From the NCBI RefSeq assembly GCF_025847235.1, contig NZ_JAOZEW010000003.1, positions 274,910-338,909 on the forward strand: 64,000 bases of DNA. The letters are read 5' to 3'. The position numbers and the translations under genes were made by a program. Each line of letters opens with the position of its first letter. Position 1 is the first letter of the stretch. Shown one piece after another: positions 16,607 to 27,522 of the stretch. The notes below the pieces were generated by a model that was not told the origin of the DNA, ran no database searches, and saw only the letters and a program-made list of their open reading frames with translations. The stretch comes from Flavobacterium shii (lineage in GTDB: Bacteria; Bacteroidota; Bacteroidia; Flavobacteriales; Flavobacteriaceae).

Positions 16607-19414
16607 CTATACAGCAAGAATATACTCTACTAAGCCTTGTTCATGCTGCAGTTCCATTTTTTTACGTAAACGATAGCGTTTTATCTCTACACTTCTAACC
16701 GAAATATTCAATAGCGGAGCAATCTCTTTTGAAGAAAGATTCAATCTTAAGTAAGCACAAAGTCGTAAATCATTTGGGGTTAATAATGGATGTCGTTGTT
16801 TTACTCTTTTAAGAAAATCTTTATCGGCATTATCAAATGCTTCTTTAAAAACATTCCAGGAATCATCCTCGGTAATATTATTATTGATGGTCGTAATTAC
16901 CGATTTAATACTTTTATTCCCATCATCGGATGTTTTCTTTAAATCCTCTTTTATAAAAGCCAATAATTCATTTTTGCTGTTCAGGCTCATGGTAGAAACT
17001 GCCAATTCTCTATTTTTACTATCAACATCCTGAGTTAATTGCTCGTTTCGTAACTTCATTAACTGTTGCTCGTTTTCCAGTTCCTTAATTTCAAGCAACA
17101 AATTGTTTTCTTCTATTAACTTCTCTTTCTGCTTATGATAGTAGTTTCTATATGCTTTATGAATAAAGTATGCTATTACTAATGCCAGAAGTAAATAAAT
17201 AAAATAAGCAACATTGGTAAGATACCAAGGTTTTAATATCGTAAACGAATAGGTTGCAGTATTCTCGAGTACAGTATTTGCGAATTTTGCCCGCACTTTA
17301 AAAGTATAATTCCCCGGGGGAAGATTTTTAAAATTCACTGTTGACTTAACCGTCCATTCGCTCCAGTCATCCTGAAAACCTTCCAGTAAATATTGATATT
17401 CCGAGTTTATGTATTTGTTATACTCAGGAACCGTGTAACTAAAAGTAATGTTATTTTCATCAAATTTAAAACTCCCTTCATCAATAATTGATTCATTGGT
17501 AATCCTTTCATTAAGTTTATTTGTCGTTATGCCCGAAATAGAAACAACATAATCCTTAAAAGTCAAATCATCTATATTAAGCGTATAATATCCATCTGTG
17601 GTCCCTATAAGATAATCCGATTTGGATATTTGTGTAATATTTTCGAATCCAAGCATCGAATTGGTTAATGATGCAGGAATCGGAATCACATTTTGCTTAA
17701 GCTGATTACTTAATTTACTTGATGAGAAATAATGAATATAGTTTTTAGAGAATAACCATATCCTATTAGAATTATCTACAATAAGTTTTCCCGAAGTATA
17801 TTCATCTTTTTCAAAAACAGAACTTAGTAATTTATCTTTTTCAAATTGTTTTGTCTGATCATTAAGTTTGAAAATTCCTTCCTTACAGGCGTAATAAATC
17901 GAATTATTAAATTTGGTTAAACTGGCATTTTTACCTTTTTTGGGAGTTGCGTAAGCAAAAAATGATTTCACTTTTGTTAAATCAGAGTCCAATTGCAATC
18001 TGAAAATTCCTTTATATTCATGACTTACATAAATATCCTGATTCTTTGCAATCTCAAAATACCTTGAAGAATAATCAAATCCTGTTATTTTATTTCTAAA
18101 TCCCCATTGTTTATTAACTTTTTCAAGTATCGAAATACCATAATAATTTCCTTGTAGAAGTACGTTTTTATGATTGGGAATAATACCAAATTTCCACGTT
18201 CCCGATGCCGAAAATATTTTCTTTACCGTATTATTTTCTACAACAAATGTTCCGGAATCATGTCCACAAAACAAGGTTTCATCATACATAAATAAAGACC
18301 AAACCTGCCCCTTGGTCCCTTTTATAAATTTAAACTCCTCGTTGCTTTGATACTTTTTACAAAACAATCCCTGATTTGTTCCAATGTACAAGATTCCATT
18401 ATATGTTATCGAAGCATATACGGTGCCCAGAATCCCCGTATCATCTGTATAACTATGAATAGGAGACTGGAGATTAATACAATTTATGCCATTATCCAAT
18501 CCTACCCAAAGGTTCTTATCATCATCTTCAAATAATGATAATGCAGTATTATTACTTAAACCTTTATTTTGGGAAATATGATATTTAAGTTTTCCTTCAT
18601 TAGAAACTATAAATATTCCATTGGAAACTGTTCCTAAAGCAAAACTTCCATCCGAAAGTTGCTGACTACTATAAACAAGGCTTGTCTCGAGTTCATTATC
18701 TACCTCTGTTTGAAACTTGGTTATATTCTTACCTATTAATTTATAAAACCCGCTTAATTGCGTCTGAATTAACAATCCTTCATCAATAGAAAAAATATTT
18801 ACAATAGTATTATTTTTCAAAATTGGATTATCCGAAATCAAAACCGTCTCACCGCTTTCTATCTCAAAAAGACCTTCTTTTAGTGTCTGAAAATAAATAG
18901 AAGAATTGGCTCTAAATGATTTTACAACACCATTTTTAGGAGCTATTATCTGGAATTTTTTAGTTTTTGTATCATAAATATAGATTCTGCTTAAAGATTG
19001 AAACAAAATCCACTGGTCATATTTTAGAATATTCCAAAACTGTTCATCATCTAGAATTTTATCTTTTATAGAATCGCTAAGCGAAGTATATTTAAGTTTT
19101 CCATTTGTTTGTCGAGTCCAAAAACCAAAATTCATGTAAAATCCTGTGTAAATTTTATCATCGATTACTCTTACAGAACGTATAATTGTTTCGTTTGGCG
19201 ATGGATATAAGTCCCAATTTGTACCGTTAAATTCTAATAGACCTTCATTATTAGCAAAAAACATAGCATGTTTCTGGTCCTGCGAAATCATCCAACTCTG
19301 ATTGCCGGCGCCATAAATACTGGGAGAATATTTAATTATAGGTGGCAATTCCTGAGAAAATGCACTACAGTATAAAAAAACTAATAAAAAATAAAATTTC
19401 GGTTTCAATAGCAT
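16607..19414 (-). CDS. membrane-spanning beta-propeller / Y_Y_Y / LuxR-HTH regulator
   Basis: This 935-residue protein resembles the sensor half of a hybrid two-component system joined directly to a DNA-binding domain. After a signal peptide (FYFLLVFLYCSAFSQ) come repeated propeller blades (for example NLWVGLDNGINCIN, GILYIGTNQGLFC), then a Y_Y_Y Ig domain at about 650-720 (YQYLLEGFQDDWSEW). One membrane segment (about 735-757), a cytosolic coiled coil and a LuxR-type HTH at about 880-925 (LTPNDLRLCAYLRLNLSSKE, then IAPLLNISVRSVEIKRYRLR) follow. No histidine-kinase or receiver motif is present. It probably senses glycan fragments in the periplasm and controls the adjacent susCD operon in one step. 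Confidence 0.9.
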   Translation of the reverse strand: MLLKPKFYFLLVFLYCSAFSQELPPIIKYSPSIYGAGNQSWMISQDQKHAMFFANNEGLLEFNGTNWDLYPSPNETIIRSVRVIDDKIYTGFYMNFGFWTRQTNGKLKYTSLSDSIKDKILDDEQFWNILKYDQWILFQSLSRIYIYDTKTKKFQIIAPKNGVVKSFRANSSIYFQTLKEGLFEIESGETVLISDNPILKNNTIVNIFSIDEGLLIQTQLSGFYKLIGKNITKFQTEVDNELETSLVYSSQQLSDGSFALGTVSNGIFIVSNEGKLKYHISQNKGLSNNTALSLFEDDDKNLWVGLDNGINCINLQSPIHSYTDDTGILGTVYASITYNGILYIGTNQGLFCKKYQSNEEFKFIKGTKGQVWSLFMYDETLFCGHDSGTFVVENNTVKKIFSASGTWKFGIIPNHKNVLLQGNYYGISILEKVNKQWGFRNKITGFDYSSRYFEIAKNQDIYVSHEYKGIFRLQLDSDLTKVKSFFAYATPKKGKNASLTKFNNSIYYACKEGIFKLNDQTKQFEKDKLLSSVFEKDEYTSGKLIVDNSNRIWLFSKNYIHYFSSSKLSNQLKQNVIPIPASLTNSMLGFENITQISKSDYLIGTTDGYYTLNIDDLTFKDYVVSISGITTNKLNERITNESIIDEGSFKFDENNITFSYTVPEYNKYINSEYQYLLEGFQDDWSEWTVKSTVNFKNLPPGNYTFKVRAKFANTVLENTATYSFTILKPWYLTNVAYFIYLLLALVIAYFIHKAYRNYYHKQKEKLIEENNLLLEIKELENEQQLMKLRNEQLTQDVDSKNRELAVSTMSLNSKNELLAFIKEDLKKTSDDGNKSIKSVITTINNNITEDDSWNVFKEAFDNADKDFLKRVKQRHPLLTPNDLRLCAYLRLNLSSKEIAPLLNISVRSVEIKRYRLRKKMELQHEQGLVEYILAV

Positions 19415-19596
19415 CAGTGGTATTTATTCTGCACTAAAATAAATTATTATTCATTGATAAAGCACTATTTTGGCAAAAAATAAGACATAAACATAAATAG
19501 TATCTTTTACACTTATTAAGGAACCAAAGCTCAGTTACGTTTCATTTTTAGATAAATTGAGTTCCTATCCTTAACATAACTCAAATGAAAATTGAT

Positions 19597-19604
19597 TACT
19601 TTTG
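19597..19604 (+). promoter_or_regulatory. -7 promoter box TACTTTTG of uvrA
   Basis: This is an exact TAnnTTTG match 18 bp before the ATG at 19623. The TTG at 19602, which would extend the reading frame, lies inside this box, which argues against it as a start. Confidence 0.55.
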
Positions 19605-19622
19605 TGGAAATTGATTTTTTGT

Positions 19623-22415
19623 ATGCAAATTGACCTTTCTACACTCGACCCAAAGAAAAATATAATTATAAAAGGCGCTCAGGTACATAATTTAAAAAAT
19701 GTAGATGTTGCGATTCCAAGAAACAAACTTGTTGTTATCACAGGGCTTTCCGGCTCTGGGAAATCGAGTTTGGCATTCGATACTTTATATGCCGAAGGGC
19801 AACGTCGTTATGTAGAAAGTTTATCTTCATATGCGCGTCAGTTTTTAGGTCGTTTAGATAAACCAAAAGTCGAATACATAAAAGGTATCGCTCCTGCAAT
19901 TGCTATCGAGCAAAAAGTAAATACTACTAATGCCCGTTCTACAGTAGGAACTTCTACAGAGATTTATGATTATGTAAAGTTACTATTTGCAAGAATTGGC
20001 CGTACATACTCTCCGATTTCTGGTCAGGAAGTCAAAAAAAATACCGTTACCGATGTTGTTACCGATGTAAAAAGCTTCGACTTAGATAGTAAGTGGTTAT
20101 TGCTGGCTCCAATTCATCTTGAAAAAGGAAGAAAACTGGAAGAAAAACTTAACGTATTACTGCAACAAGGATTTGCTCGTATTTTAATCGATAACGAAAT
20201 GGTTCGTCTGGATGATTTTACAAATTCACTTGACACCACAAAAGATCAGGATATCTTATTGATTATAGACAGAATCGTTGTAAAAGAAGAAGAGGAATTT
20301 TATAACCGCCTTTCCGATGCAGTTCAGACTGCATTTTTTGAAGGAAAAGGAATTTGCTATTTACAAGAATTAAATACTAATAAAAAATACAGCTACTCCA
20401 ATAATTTTGAGCTGGACGGAATCACATTCTTAGAGCCAAATCCACATTTATTCAGCTTTAACAATCCATACGGCGCTTGTCCTGCTTGCGAAGGTTATGG
20501 AAATATTATTGGTATTGATTCCGATTTGGTTATCCCTAATACTTCATTATCTGTTTACGAAAATGCTATTTTTCCTTGGCGTGGTGAAAGCATGAGTTGG
20601 TTTCGTGATCAGCTGGTAAATAATTCTCATAAATTCGATTTCCCGATACACAAACCTTACTTTCAATTAAGCGAGGAACAAAAAGAGTTAATCTGGAAAG
20701 GAAATCAATATTTTGAAGGCTTAAATGATTTCTTCAAAGAACTAGAAGAGAAAAATTATAAAATTCAGAACAGAGTAATGCTTTCGCGTTACCGCGGAAA
20801 AACAAAATGCCATGTTTGTAAAGGAAAACGTTTACGAATAGAGGCTTCTTATGTAAAAATAAACGGCAAAACAGTTTCCGATTTAGTCGATTTACCAATA
20901 CAGCATTTAGTAACTTTTTTCAATGATATAGACCTTAACGTTTACGAAAAACAAATCGCAAAACGTTTGATGGTCGAAATTAATAATAGATTATCCTTTT
21001 TAACCGAAGTAGGTTTATCCTATCTTACTTTAAACCGAAATTCTTCGACTCTTTCCGGTGGAGAATCGCAACGTATTAATCTTGCAACTTCTCTAGGAAG
21101 TAGTTTGGTTGGATCGATGTATATTCTTGATGAGCCAAGTATTGGTTTACACCCAAAGGATTCTGAACGATTGATAAAAGTATTGCTTTCTCTTCGTGAT
21201 TTAGGTAATACCGTAATTGTTGTAGAACATGATGAAGACATCATGAAAGCTGCCGATATGATTATCGATATTGGTCCGGAAGCAGGAACTTTTGGAGGTG
21301 AGTTAGTTGCTCAGGGAACGTATGATGAAATATTAAAATCATCGTCGCTAACTGCTAAATACTTAAATGGCGATCTAGAAATTGCTGTTCCTAAACATCG
21401 ACGAAAATCTAAAAACTTCGTACAGGTTATTGGTGCTCGCGAAAACAACCTTAAGAATATAGATGTTACTTTCCCTTTGGATGTTTTAACTGTAATCACG
21501 GGAGTTTCTGGTAGTGGAAAAAGTACGCTTGTTAAAAAGATTTTATTTCCTGCCATTCAGAAAAAATTAGACAATGCAGCCGAAAAAGCAGGTCAGTTTA
21601 CCGAAATAAAAGGCTCTTTCTCTCAAATAAAACATATCGAGTATGTGGATCAAAATCCTATAGGAAGAAGTTCACGTTCTAATCCTGTAACATACATAAA
21701 GGCTTATGATGATATTCGAGAATTATATGCTAAAGAAAAACTATCAAAAATAAGAGGATATCAAGCCAAACATTTTTCTTTTAATGTAGATGGTGGAAGA
21801 TGCGAAACTTGTAAAGGAGAAGGCTCTATTAACGTCGAAATGGTTTTCATGGCCGATGTACAGTTGCCTTGCGAAACTTGTAGCGGAAAACGTTTCAAAA
21901 AAGAAATTCTTGAAGTTGCCTTTGACGATAAAAACATCAATGATATCTTAACGATGACAATTGATGATGCAATTAGTTTCTTTTCAAAAAACAATCAAAC
22001 TAAGATTACTCAAAAACTACAACCATTGCAAGATGTAGGTTTAGGATATGTACAACTTGGGCAATCCTCTTCTACTCTTTCTGGTGGTGAAGCGCAACGT
22101 ATTAAACTAGCTTCATTCTTGGTAAAAGGAGCTACAAAAGATAAGGCATTATTTGTTTTTGACGAACCTACAACGGGACTTCATTTTCATGATATCAAGA
22201 AGCTATTAGCTTCATTTGATGCATTAATTGATAAAGGACATTCTATAATTGTAATTGAACACAATCTTGACCTTATAAAATGTGCCGATTGGATAATAGA
22301 TCTAGGTCCTGAAGGTGGAGAAAACGGCGGGGAATTACTAGCCGAAGGAACTCCAGAGGAAATAGTTAAAGTAAAAAAGTCAATAACAGGTATTTATTTA
22401 AAAGAAAAACTATAA
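19623..22415 (+). CDS. uvrA: excinuclease ABC subunit A
   Basis: This 930-residue UvrA forms the damage-recognition dimer of nucleotide excision repair. Two ABC ATPase modules are complete: Walker [10 protein letters not shown] and GVSGSGKST, signatures LSGGESQRI and LSGGEAQRI, and Walker B regions [10 protein letters not shown] and [10 protein letters not shown]. Zinc modules are present as CPACEGYG paired with CHVCKGKRL, and CETCKGEG paired with [10 protein letters not shown] start at the ATG at 19623 ([13 protein letters not shown]); the seven extra upstream codons would begin at a TTG within a promoter box. Length is normal. Bacteroidota genomes often carry more than one UvrA, so this need not be the only copy. 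Confidence 0.96.
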   Translation: MQIDLSTLDPKKNIIIKGAQVHNLKNVDVAIPRNKLVVITGLSGSGKSSLAFDTLYAEGQRRYVESLSSYARQFLGRLDKPKVEYIKGIAPAIAIEQKVNTTNARSTVGTSTEIYDYVKLLFARIGRTYSPISGQEVKKNTVTDVVTDVKSFDLDSKWLLLAPIHLEKGRKLEEKLNVLLQQGFARILIDNEMVRLDDFTNSLDTTKDQDILLIIDRIVVKEEEEFYNRLSDAVQTAFFEGKGICYLQELNTNKKYSYSNNFELDGITFLEPNPHLFSFNNPYGACPACEGYGNIIGIDSDLVIPNTSLSVYENAIFPWRGESMSWFRDQLVNNSHKFDFPIHKPYFQLSEEQKELIWKGNQYFEGLNDFFKELEEKNYKIQNRVMLSRYRGKTKCHVCKGKRLRIEASYVKINGKTVSDLVDLPIQHLVTFFNDIDLNVYEKQIAKRLMVEINNRLSFLTEVGLSYLTLNRNSSTLSGGESQRINLATSLGSSLVGSMYILDEPSIGLHPKDSERLIKVLLSLRDLGNTVIVVEHDEDIMKAADMIIDIGPEAGTFGGELVAQGTYDEILKSSSLTAKYLNGDLEIAVPKHRRKSKNFVQVIGARENNLKNIDVTFPLDVLTVITGVSGSGKSTLVKKILFPAIQKKLDNAAEKAGQFTEIKGSFSQIKHIEYVDQNPIGRSSRSNPVTYIKAYDDIRELYAKEKLSKIRGYQAKHFSFNVDGGRCETCKGEGSINVEMVFMADVQLPCETCSGKRFKKEILEVAFDDKNINDILTMTIDDAISFFSKNNQTKITQKLQPLQDVGLGYVQLGQSSSTLSGGEAQRIKLASFLVKGATKDKALFVFDEPTTGLHFHDIKKLLASFDALIDKGHSIIVIEHNLDLIKCADWIIDLGPEGGENGGELLAEGTPEEIVKVKKSITGIYLKEKL

Positions 22416-22427
22416 TCCCGAATAATT

Positions 22428-22727
22428 TTATTCGTGATAACATTTATCTTCAAATGGGAAGCCGTCTTCATCGATGGCTACCAATATCTTTTTGTTTTTA
22501 GATGATTCTATAGTCAGGTACAACCAGGCAATTGACCATAATCCAAATGTTAAGCAACAAATAAGGAAATTAAAACTGTGGTCAACTACTCTTTCTCCTT
22601 TTGATAAAACAGCAAAAAGCATTTCATCATTTCTTTCTTCTAAAATAAAACCGTTGTGAATTTTATTTGAAATTATGTTTGAGAAAACTTGTAGACTCTC
22701 TTCTTGCGTAAATTGTGGGCTTTTCAT
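22428..22727 (-). CDS. small membrane protein, unknown function
   Basis: This is a 99-residue protein with a hydrophobic hairpin-like segment at about residues 52-75 (FLICCLTFGLWSIAWLYLTI) between polar ends. The N-terminal half (SLQVFSNIISNKIHNGFILEE) is amphipathic, and the C-terminal part ends in an acidic patch. The middle resembles small membrane proteins of the type whose helix starts NFLICCLTFGLW, seen in many bacteria without assigned function. It is convergent with uvrA, the two stops being 12 bp apart with a short CGAATAA/TTATTCG hairpin over the junction. Confidence 0.7.
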   Translation of the reverse strand: MKSPQFTQEESLQVFSNIISNKIHNGFILEERNDEMLFAVLSKGERVVDHSFNFLICCLTFGLWSIAWLYLTIESSKNKKILVAIDEDGFPFEDKCYHE

Positions 22728-22968
22728 AATCGTTTATTAAAATTATTTTAGCTATTTACTTTAATAATTTATTCTAGTGGAATTTAGAAAGTAAAATTAG
22801 TTTACAATAATAAACTACACAATACCCACTTTTAGTGATTTTACAATTAGTAATTCATCATAAAACACTAAAAAGTATCAATTCTCCAAGACAGACCCAG
22901 CTATTAAAAGATTCATTGCAGATTAAACAATCTCTTTCTCTCAAATACATATGATCTAAAACAATAAA

Positions 22969-24636
22969 TTACAACTTGCCATTTATATTAAACGTGGGAG
23001 TTTCGTAATTATTACCCAAATAGTCTTCGGGTATCGTTGTTTTATTTCCATCGCGAAGCGCTTTATAATGTGGAGACATAATCTCGATCCCTGCTTCATT
23101 AAAACTATCCTGAATATTTTGATGCAAAGAAGAGTAAATTAATGGTTGTTTTTGAGGCTCTTTGGTATATGCATTAATCTCATAAGCAACGTAAAAATCA
23201 TCTAAACCTGTTTGAAGAACAAATGGTTCTGGAGTACTTTCTATAAAATCTGTTTTAGAAGCCGCAATGATTAATGCTTTATGAACATCCCTCCAAGGCA
23301 CATCATAACCTATGGTAACGGTCGAATGAATGACCAATCCTCTGGCATCCTCTTTTGTATTCGCAGAGTAATTAGTTGATGTACTCGATAAAACAGTCGC
23401 ATTTGGTATTGTTATGTCTTCAAATTTAGGTGTTCTTACACGCGTAACCAAAGCTGTTTTTTCGATAACAACCCCACTTACATCTCCTATTTTTATAAAA
23501 TCACCAATTTTAAAAGGACGCATATAAGTTATTACAAGTCCAGCAACCATATTGGCAATCGCATTAGATGATCCTAATGAAAATAAAATCCCCACAAAAA
23601 CTGAAACTCCTTTAAAAATTGGAGAATCTGAACCTGGTAAATACGGAAAAATAACAACCAACATAAAGGCATACATTAAAAAACGGATGATATTAAAAGT
23701 TGGTCTTGCCCAATCACTATAAAAACCATCTACTTTAATGTTTCCTTTACTTATTTCATCTACAAAGAACTTGATTACTTTTAAAGTATACCTAAAGATA
23801 AACACTATTACAATTATCGTAAATAAATTAGGCAGGAATGCCACAAAACTCATAATAGCCGATTTTGCAGGCGTAAGAACCCAGCGTAATAATGTTGTTG
23901 TATACTTTTCGGTGGCAGGAAAAATGCTAAAAAGTATTGGTAAGGACAAATACACTATTAATATTAGAACAAAAGTTTTTATAACACTCATTAAGCGCAT
24001 CGCAAGAAAATGTTGCTTTTGCGGGCTAAGAATATTTATCTCGCCGTATTTAAATCCGGTAAAATATTTATCTTTATTTCTGGAAATATAAAGACTTCCT
24101 TTATTAAAAAGCTTACCTACGCCAATCAAGACAAGTCCAAGAATCAATACTAATAAAGCCGTAAATCCAAGCCTTTTTGGCAACAAGGAATAGTTTTCAT
24201 TCTGAAAAAGAATAGCTCTTTTTATTGCCGTAAAATTACGTTCTGCAATAGCCTTAGCCGTCATGTTCTCAGATTTTGCATCAGCTTCCAGAATCGACAT
24301 TACTACAAAATCATTTTCATAAGTAATATCCAAGCTTATATCCGAAGGAATGATTTTTAAAGAATCAGTAACAAAAAAAGCGTCTTCGTAGAGTTTTTTT
24401 ACTTTGTCGGAAATCGCCTTGGCTCTATTCTCTGCAGAGAACGAACCTACCTTATTATAAACATAAAAAAGGGTGTCTTTAAAAGGCGTTACAGGATATC
24501 CTTTTAAATCGGCTTTAGCAATAGTATCGCTTTGAACGATTTGTTTTTCAGGTTGTTTTTTTGCCTTTTGAGCAAAACTAACTATCGAAACTAAAAACAA
24601 GGGAATGAGCAGAAAAACAATTACACTCTTTTTCAT
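22969..24636 (-). CDS. MscS-family mechanosensitive ion channel
   Basis: This 555-residue channel has a cleavable signal peptide (IVFLLIPLFLVSIVSFAQ), a periplasmic domain of about 130 residues, several membrane segments (around 160-180, 220-245, 270-295, 320-360) and the conserved MscS pore and beta domain: LGSSNAIANMVAGLVITYMR and FKIGDFIKIGDVSGVVIEKT. It should open under membrane tension and release osmolytes. I chose the ATG at 24636 because the nine upstream codons begin at TTG and would disrupt the signal peptide. It is longer than E. coli MscS and closer to the larger MscS-like forms with an N-terminal extension. Confidence 0.93.
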   Translation of the reverse strand: MKKSVIVFLLIPLFLVSIVSFAQKAKKQPEKQIVQSDTIAKADLKGYPVTPFKDTLFYVYNKVGSFSAENRAKAISDKVKKLYEDAFFVTDSLKIIPSDISLDITYENDFVVMSILEADAKSENMTAKAIAERNFTAIKRAILFQNENYSLLPKRLGFTALLVLILGLVLIGVGKLFNKGSLYISRNKDKYFTGFKYGEINILSPQKQHFLAMRLMSVIKTFVLILIVYLSLPILFSIFPATEKYTTTLLRWVLTPAKSAIMSFVAFLPNLFTIIVIVFIFRYTLKVIKFFVDEISKGNIKVDGFYSDWARPTFNIIRFLMYAFMLVVIFPYLPGSDSPIFKGVSVFVGILFSLGSSNAIANMVAGLVITYMRPFKIGDFIKIGDVSGVVIEKTALVTRVRTPKFEDITIPNATVLSSTSTNYSANTKEDARGLVIHSTVTIGYDVPWRDVHKALIIAASKTDFIESTPEPFVLQTGLDDFYVAYEINAYTKEPQKQPLIYSSLHQNIQDSFNEAGIEIMSPHYKALRDGNKTTIPEDYLGNNYETPTFNINGKL

Positions 24637-24726
24637 ATTTGTATGTAATAATATACACCACAATAAAGGTGGTCTAACAAATATAAAACAAAATAACTTA
24701 CGTTTAGTTCCTAGCCTTATTTCTTA

Positions 24727-26196
24727 CTAAATTTTAACTCCAAGCTTATTTATAAACTTATTTATTACTTGGTTTATCTCTTTAGAAATAGCGAATTTAT
24801 AGTTTAAATACACATAAAAAACCGTCACAATAACCGATTTTAAAGCAATTCCGATTAACGGATAAACAGGAAATTCCCAAAAATAAAATAATACAAATAA
24901 TACTGCTGTAACCAGCAACGAATACAAATTTTGCTTTGTAAAAGGATACAAATGGAGTTTCTTAACTACAAAAAGTAATTTTGCCAAACTATAACAAGTA
25001 ATCGACAATAAAGTTGCAAATGCAGAACCTTTAATACCGTAAATCGGTATAAAAATTATATTTAAAACAAAGGTCAAAACAACTAAACCTAACCCTAAGA
25101 ACAACACTGTTCGATAATATTTTGTGTTAAAAATAATAGCATTATTATTCCCTAAAATAAGATCAAAATATTTAGATAATCCAATCATAAAAACAACTGG
25201 AACCCCTCCTCTATATTGCTCAGGAACTATTTCATATAACTGATTAATATTTACGAAAATACACAACATCACAAACCCACCAACAATCTGTAAGTTTATA
25301 GATGTCTTTTTGTACAAATCATTCAATTCATCGTGTTTATCATCATGCATCAACTTTGCCGTAATAGGATATACGATTTGATGCATAGCACGGCTTGGAA
25401 CCGAGATTACCAATGCTATATATGTTGCTACCGAATAATAAGCAATATTCTCTATTTTCATATACTGATTAAGCATAAGCTTATCTCCATCCAAAAGCAA
25501 ATTGGCTACACTTCCTGAAAGAATTATATAAAACGTATATTCCATTACACTTTTTACATTCTCAGGTATAGTGATTTGAAAGTTTGGCTTCTTGATACTA
25601 AAAGCATAAAACATCGTTACGATAAAAGCCAAAAAATAAATTGCTGCCGTTATATAAACAAATTGGATCAAGGTTATCCAATTAAAATACAATCCTACTA
25701 ATACAAACGTAGAAAACAGCCTTAAACCAACTTCTTTAATAAAGTTACCAAAAACAGAATGCATGTGTACCCTTGCCCAAGCATAAAAAATCTCGAAATA
25801 AGCCATGCAAATTCCGACAAAGGGAATCAGTAAAATAAATTCTTTAACAACAGGGTTTTTCTTTGATACGAAAACTGTAATGTCATCAAAAAAGAAAAAA
25901 CCAATTATCCCTAATGGAATACACATTAGTATGGGAAATAAAGCCGTAAACGACAAAAATTGCTCCCTTTCTTCTTCTGTTTTATATTGAGAATAAAATT
26001 TGACCAACGTATTTTGCATCCCTATAGCAAACAAAGGCATAATAACATTTGCTGCAGAGAGAATATAATTCGTTAAACCATAATACCTTTCGCCTAAGTA
26101 AATCGGATATAAATAAAGCGTGTTTATAGCACCGATACCAAAACCAATATATGTTATAATAGTATTTTTAAAAGACTGATTTAAGACTATGCCCAT
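24727..26196 (-). CDS. Wzx-like polysaccharide flippase (MOP superfamily)
   Basis: This is a 489-residue integral membrane protein with about 12-14 hydrophobic segments and short loops, in the layout of oligosaccharide flippases (PF01943-type). The opening FKNTIITYIGFGIGAINTLYL is typical. It should flip lipid-linked glycan across the inner membrane. It follows a glycosyltransferase gene after 42 bp on the same strand, supporting a joint role in surface polysaccharide or lipid-linked glycan assembly. No polymerase (Wzy) or ligase is next to it, so the pathway is incomplete in this window. Confidence 0.88.
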   Translation of the reverse strand: MGIVLNQSFKNTIITYIGFGIGAINTLYLYPIYLGERYYGLTNYILSAANVIMPLFAIGMQNTLVKFYSQYKTEEEREQFLSFTALFPILMCIPLGIIGFFFFDDITVFVSKKNPVVKEFILLIPFVGICMAYFEIFYAWARVHMHSVFGNFIKEVGLRLFSTFVLVGLYFNWITLIQFVYITAAIYFLAFIVTMFYAFSIKKPNFQITIPENVKSVMEYTFYIILSGSVANLLLDGDKLMLNQYMKIENIAYYSVATYIALVISVPSRAMHQIVYPITAKLMHDDKHDELNDLYKKTSINLQIVGGFVMLCIFVNINQLYEIVPEQYRGGVPVVFMIGLSKYFDLILGNNNAIIFNTKYYRTVLFLGLGLVVLTFVLNIIFIPIYGIKGSAFATLLSITCYSLAKLLFVVKKLHLYPFTKQNLYSLLVTAVLFVLFYFWEFPVYPLIGIALKSVIVTVFYVYLNYKFAISKEINQVINKFINKLGVKI

Positions 26197-26238
26197 TGAA
26201 GGTATTTATGATTTTAATTTTAAAGTATAAGAAGTATT

Positions 26239-27522
26239 CTATTTAATCAATTGTGCTAACTGCTTCGTTAGATTTTTTCTAGAATACTGTTGCAATCCTA
26301 CTCCGTTTGCTTGTAGTTTCCCTTCTAAGAATTGATTATAAAAATCCAAAATTACACTTTTTAATTTCATTTTTTCAGAATAGTCAAAAAACACTCCTGT
26401 ATTTGTCTGAGTTATAATATCTGAGAAATCAGAACCCTTAGGTCCAATTGCGATTATTGGTCTATTAGAAACCATGTATTCAAACAACTTACCAGGAATA
26501 ATACTCTTGGTATCTTCTGAATTGATTTCGATTAATAATAAAACCTGAGATTTTTTTTGATGTGCAATAGCTTCGTTGTGCGAAACATAACCTAAATTAT
26601 TCAAGTAATCATTAAGCTTGAACCTAGCAATTGTTTCTAATACTTCCTGACTTACTGCTCCAATTAATTTTATCTCTAAATGCTGCTTGAATTCAGGAAT
26701 TTCCTGTAATAACTCAACCAAACATTCCCATAAAAAAAGCGGATTCCTTTCGGATAAGAAAGAACCAATATGTGCCAAAGTAAATTTGGTATCTAATATT
26801 TGTTTCTCAACATTCTCAACATCATAACCATTGGTAATAACTTCAATAGGTTTTGTCGTGATCTCTTGAAATTCGGCTTTTGTAGTTTTACTCGTAACAA
26901 GAATAGTATCGGCGGTATTTAAAACCTGATACTCTAATTTCTTATGTTTCCTGGCAGCATAACCCGATAAACGCAATGATTTATGATATCCTATAGTAGT
27001 CCATGGATCACGAAAATCGGCAAACCATTTTATATCTAATTTCTGTTTTAACTCTAAACCTATAAGATGCAAACTATGTGGCGGTCCAGAAGTTACAATC
27101 GTATCGATATTATTCTCGACAATATATTTCTCCAAATAAGAAACAGATGGTTTTACCCATAATACACGGGCATCTGGAATAAATAAATTACCACGAATCC
27201 AAAGAAATGTTTTATCAAGAAACGATTGCTTTTTTTGATTTGGAATAATTCCAGAAGCAATTTTCTTTGTTTTATTTTTCGAAAAAAAAGAAGCTAATTG
27301 ATACGGTTCTATAATTTTATTCTTAATAACAATTACCTTATCCGAAACCTCATTAACCAATCCTTCATCGACAATTGGATATGTTGGATTTTCAGGCACA
27401 TATACAATTGGCTGAACACCAAATTCCGGCAAATATTTTACAAATTTTAACCAACGTTGTACGCCAGGTCCTCCAGCTGGTGGAAAGTAATATGTTATAA
27501 TTAGGAGTTTCTTTTGTTCCAA
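26239..27522 (-). CDS. GT4-type glycosyltransferase
   Basis: This is a 427-residue glycosyltransferase with the GT-B fold. The N-terminal LLIITYYFPPAGGPGVQRWL is typical of GT4-type family members that bind the acceptor. The C-terminal half contains LAHIGSFLSERNPLFLWECL and IIPGKLFEYMVSNRPIIAIG, the usual nucleotide-sugar-binding E-x7-E-like region in modified form (KLFEYMVSNRPI). Donor and acceptor are not readable. The start codon is TTG at 27522: a stop codon lies three codons upstream and no ATG fits the conserved N-terminus. It is followed 42 bp later by the flippase gene. Confidence 0.88.
   Translation of the reverse strand: MEQKKLLIITYYFPPAGGPGVQRWLKFVKYLPEFGVQPIVYVPENPTYPIVDEGLVNEVSDKVIVIKNKIIEPYQLASFFSKNKTKKIASGIIPNQKKQSFLDKTFLWIRGNLFIPDARVLWVKPSVSYLEKYIVENNIDTIVTSGPPHSLHLIGLELKQKLDIKWFADFRDPWTTIGYHKSLRLSGYAARKHKKLEYQVLNTADTILVTSKTTKAEFQEITTKPIEVITNGYDVENVEKQILDTKFTLAHIGSFLSERNPLFLWECLVELLQEIPEFKQHLEIKLIGAVSQEVLETIARFKLNDYLNNLGYVSHNEAIAHQKKSQVLLLIEINSEDTKSIIPGKLFEYMVSNRPIIAIGPKGSDFSDIITQTNTGVFFDYSEKMKLKSVILDFYNQFLEGKLQANGVGLQQYSRKNLTKQLAQLIK

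Noticed and set aside
19602..19622. TTG-initiated extension of uvrA
   Set aside because: The TTG lies inside the TACTTTTG promoter box, so it cannot be in the mRNA.
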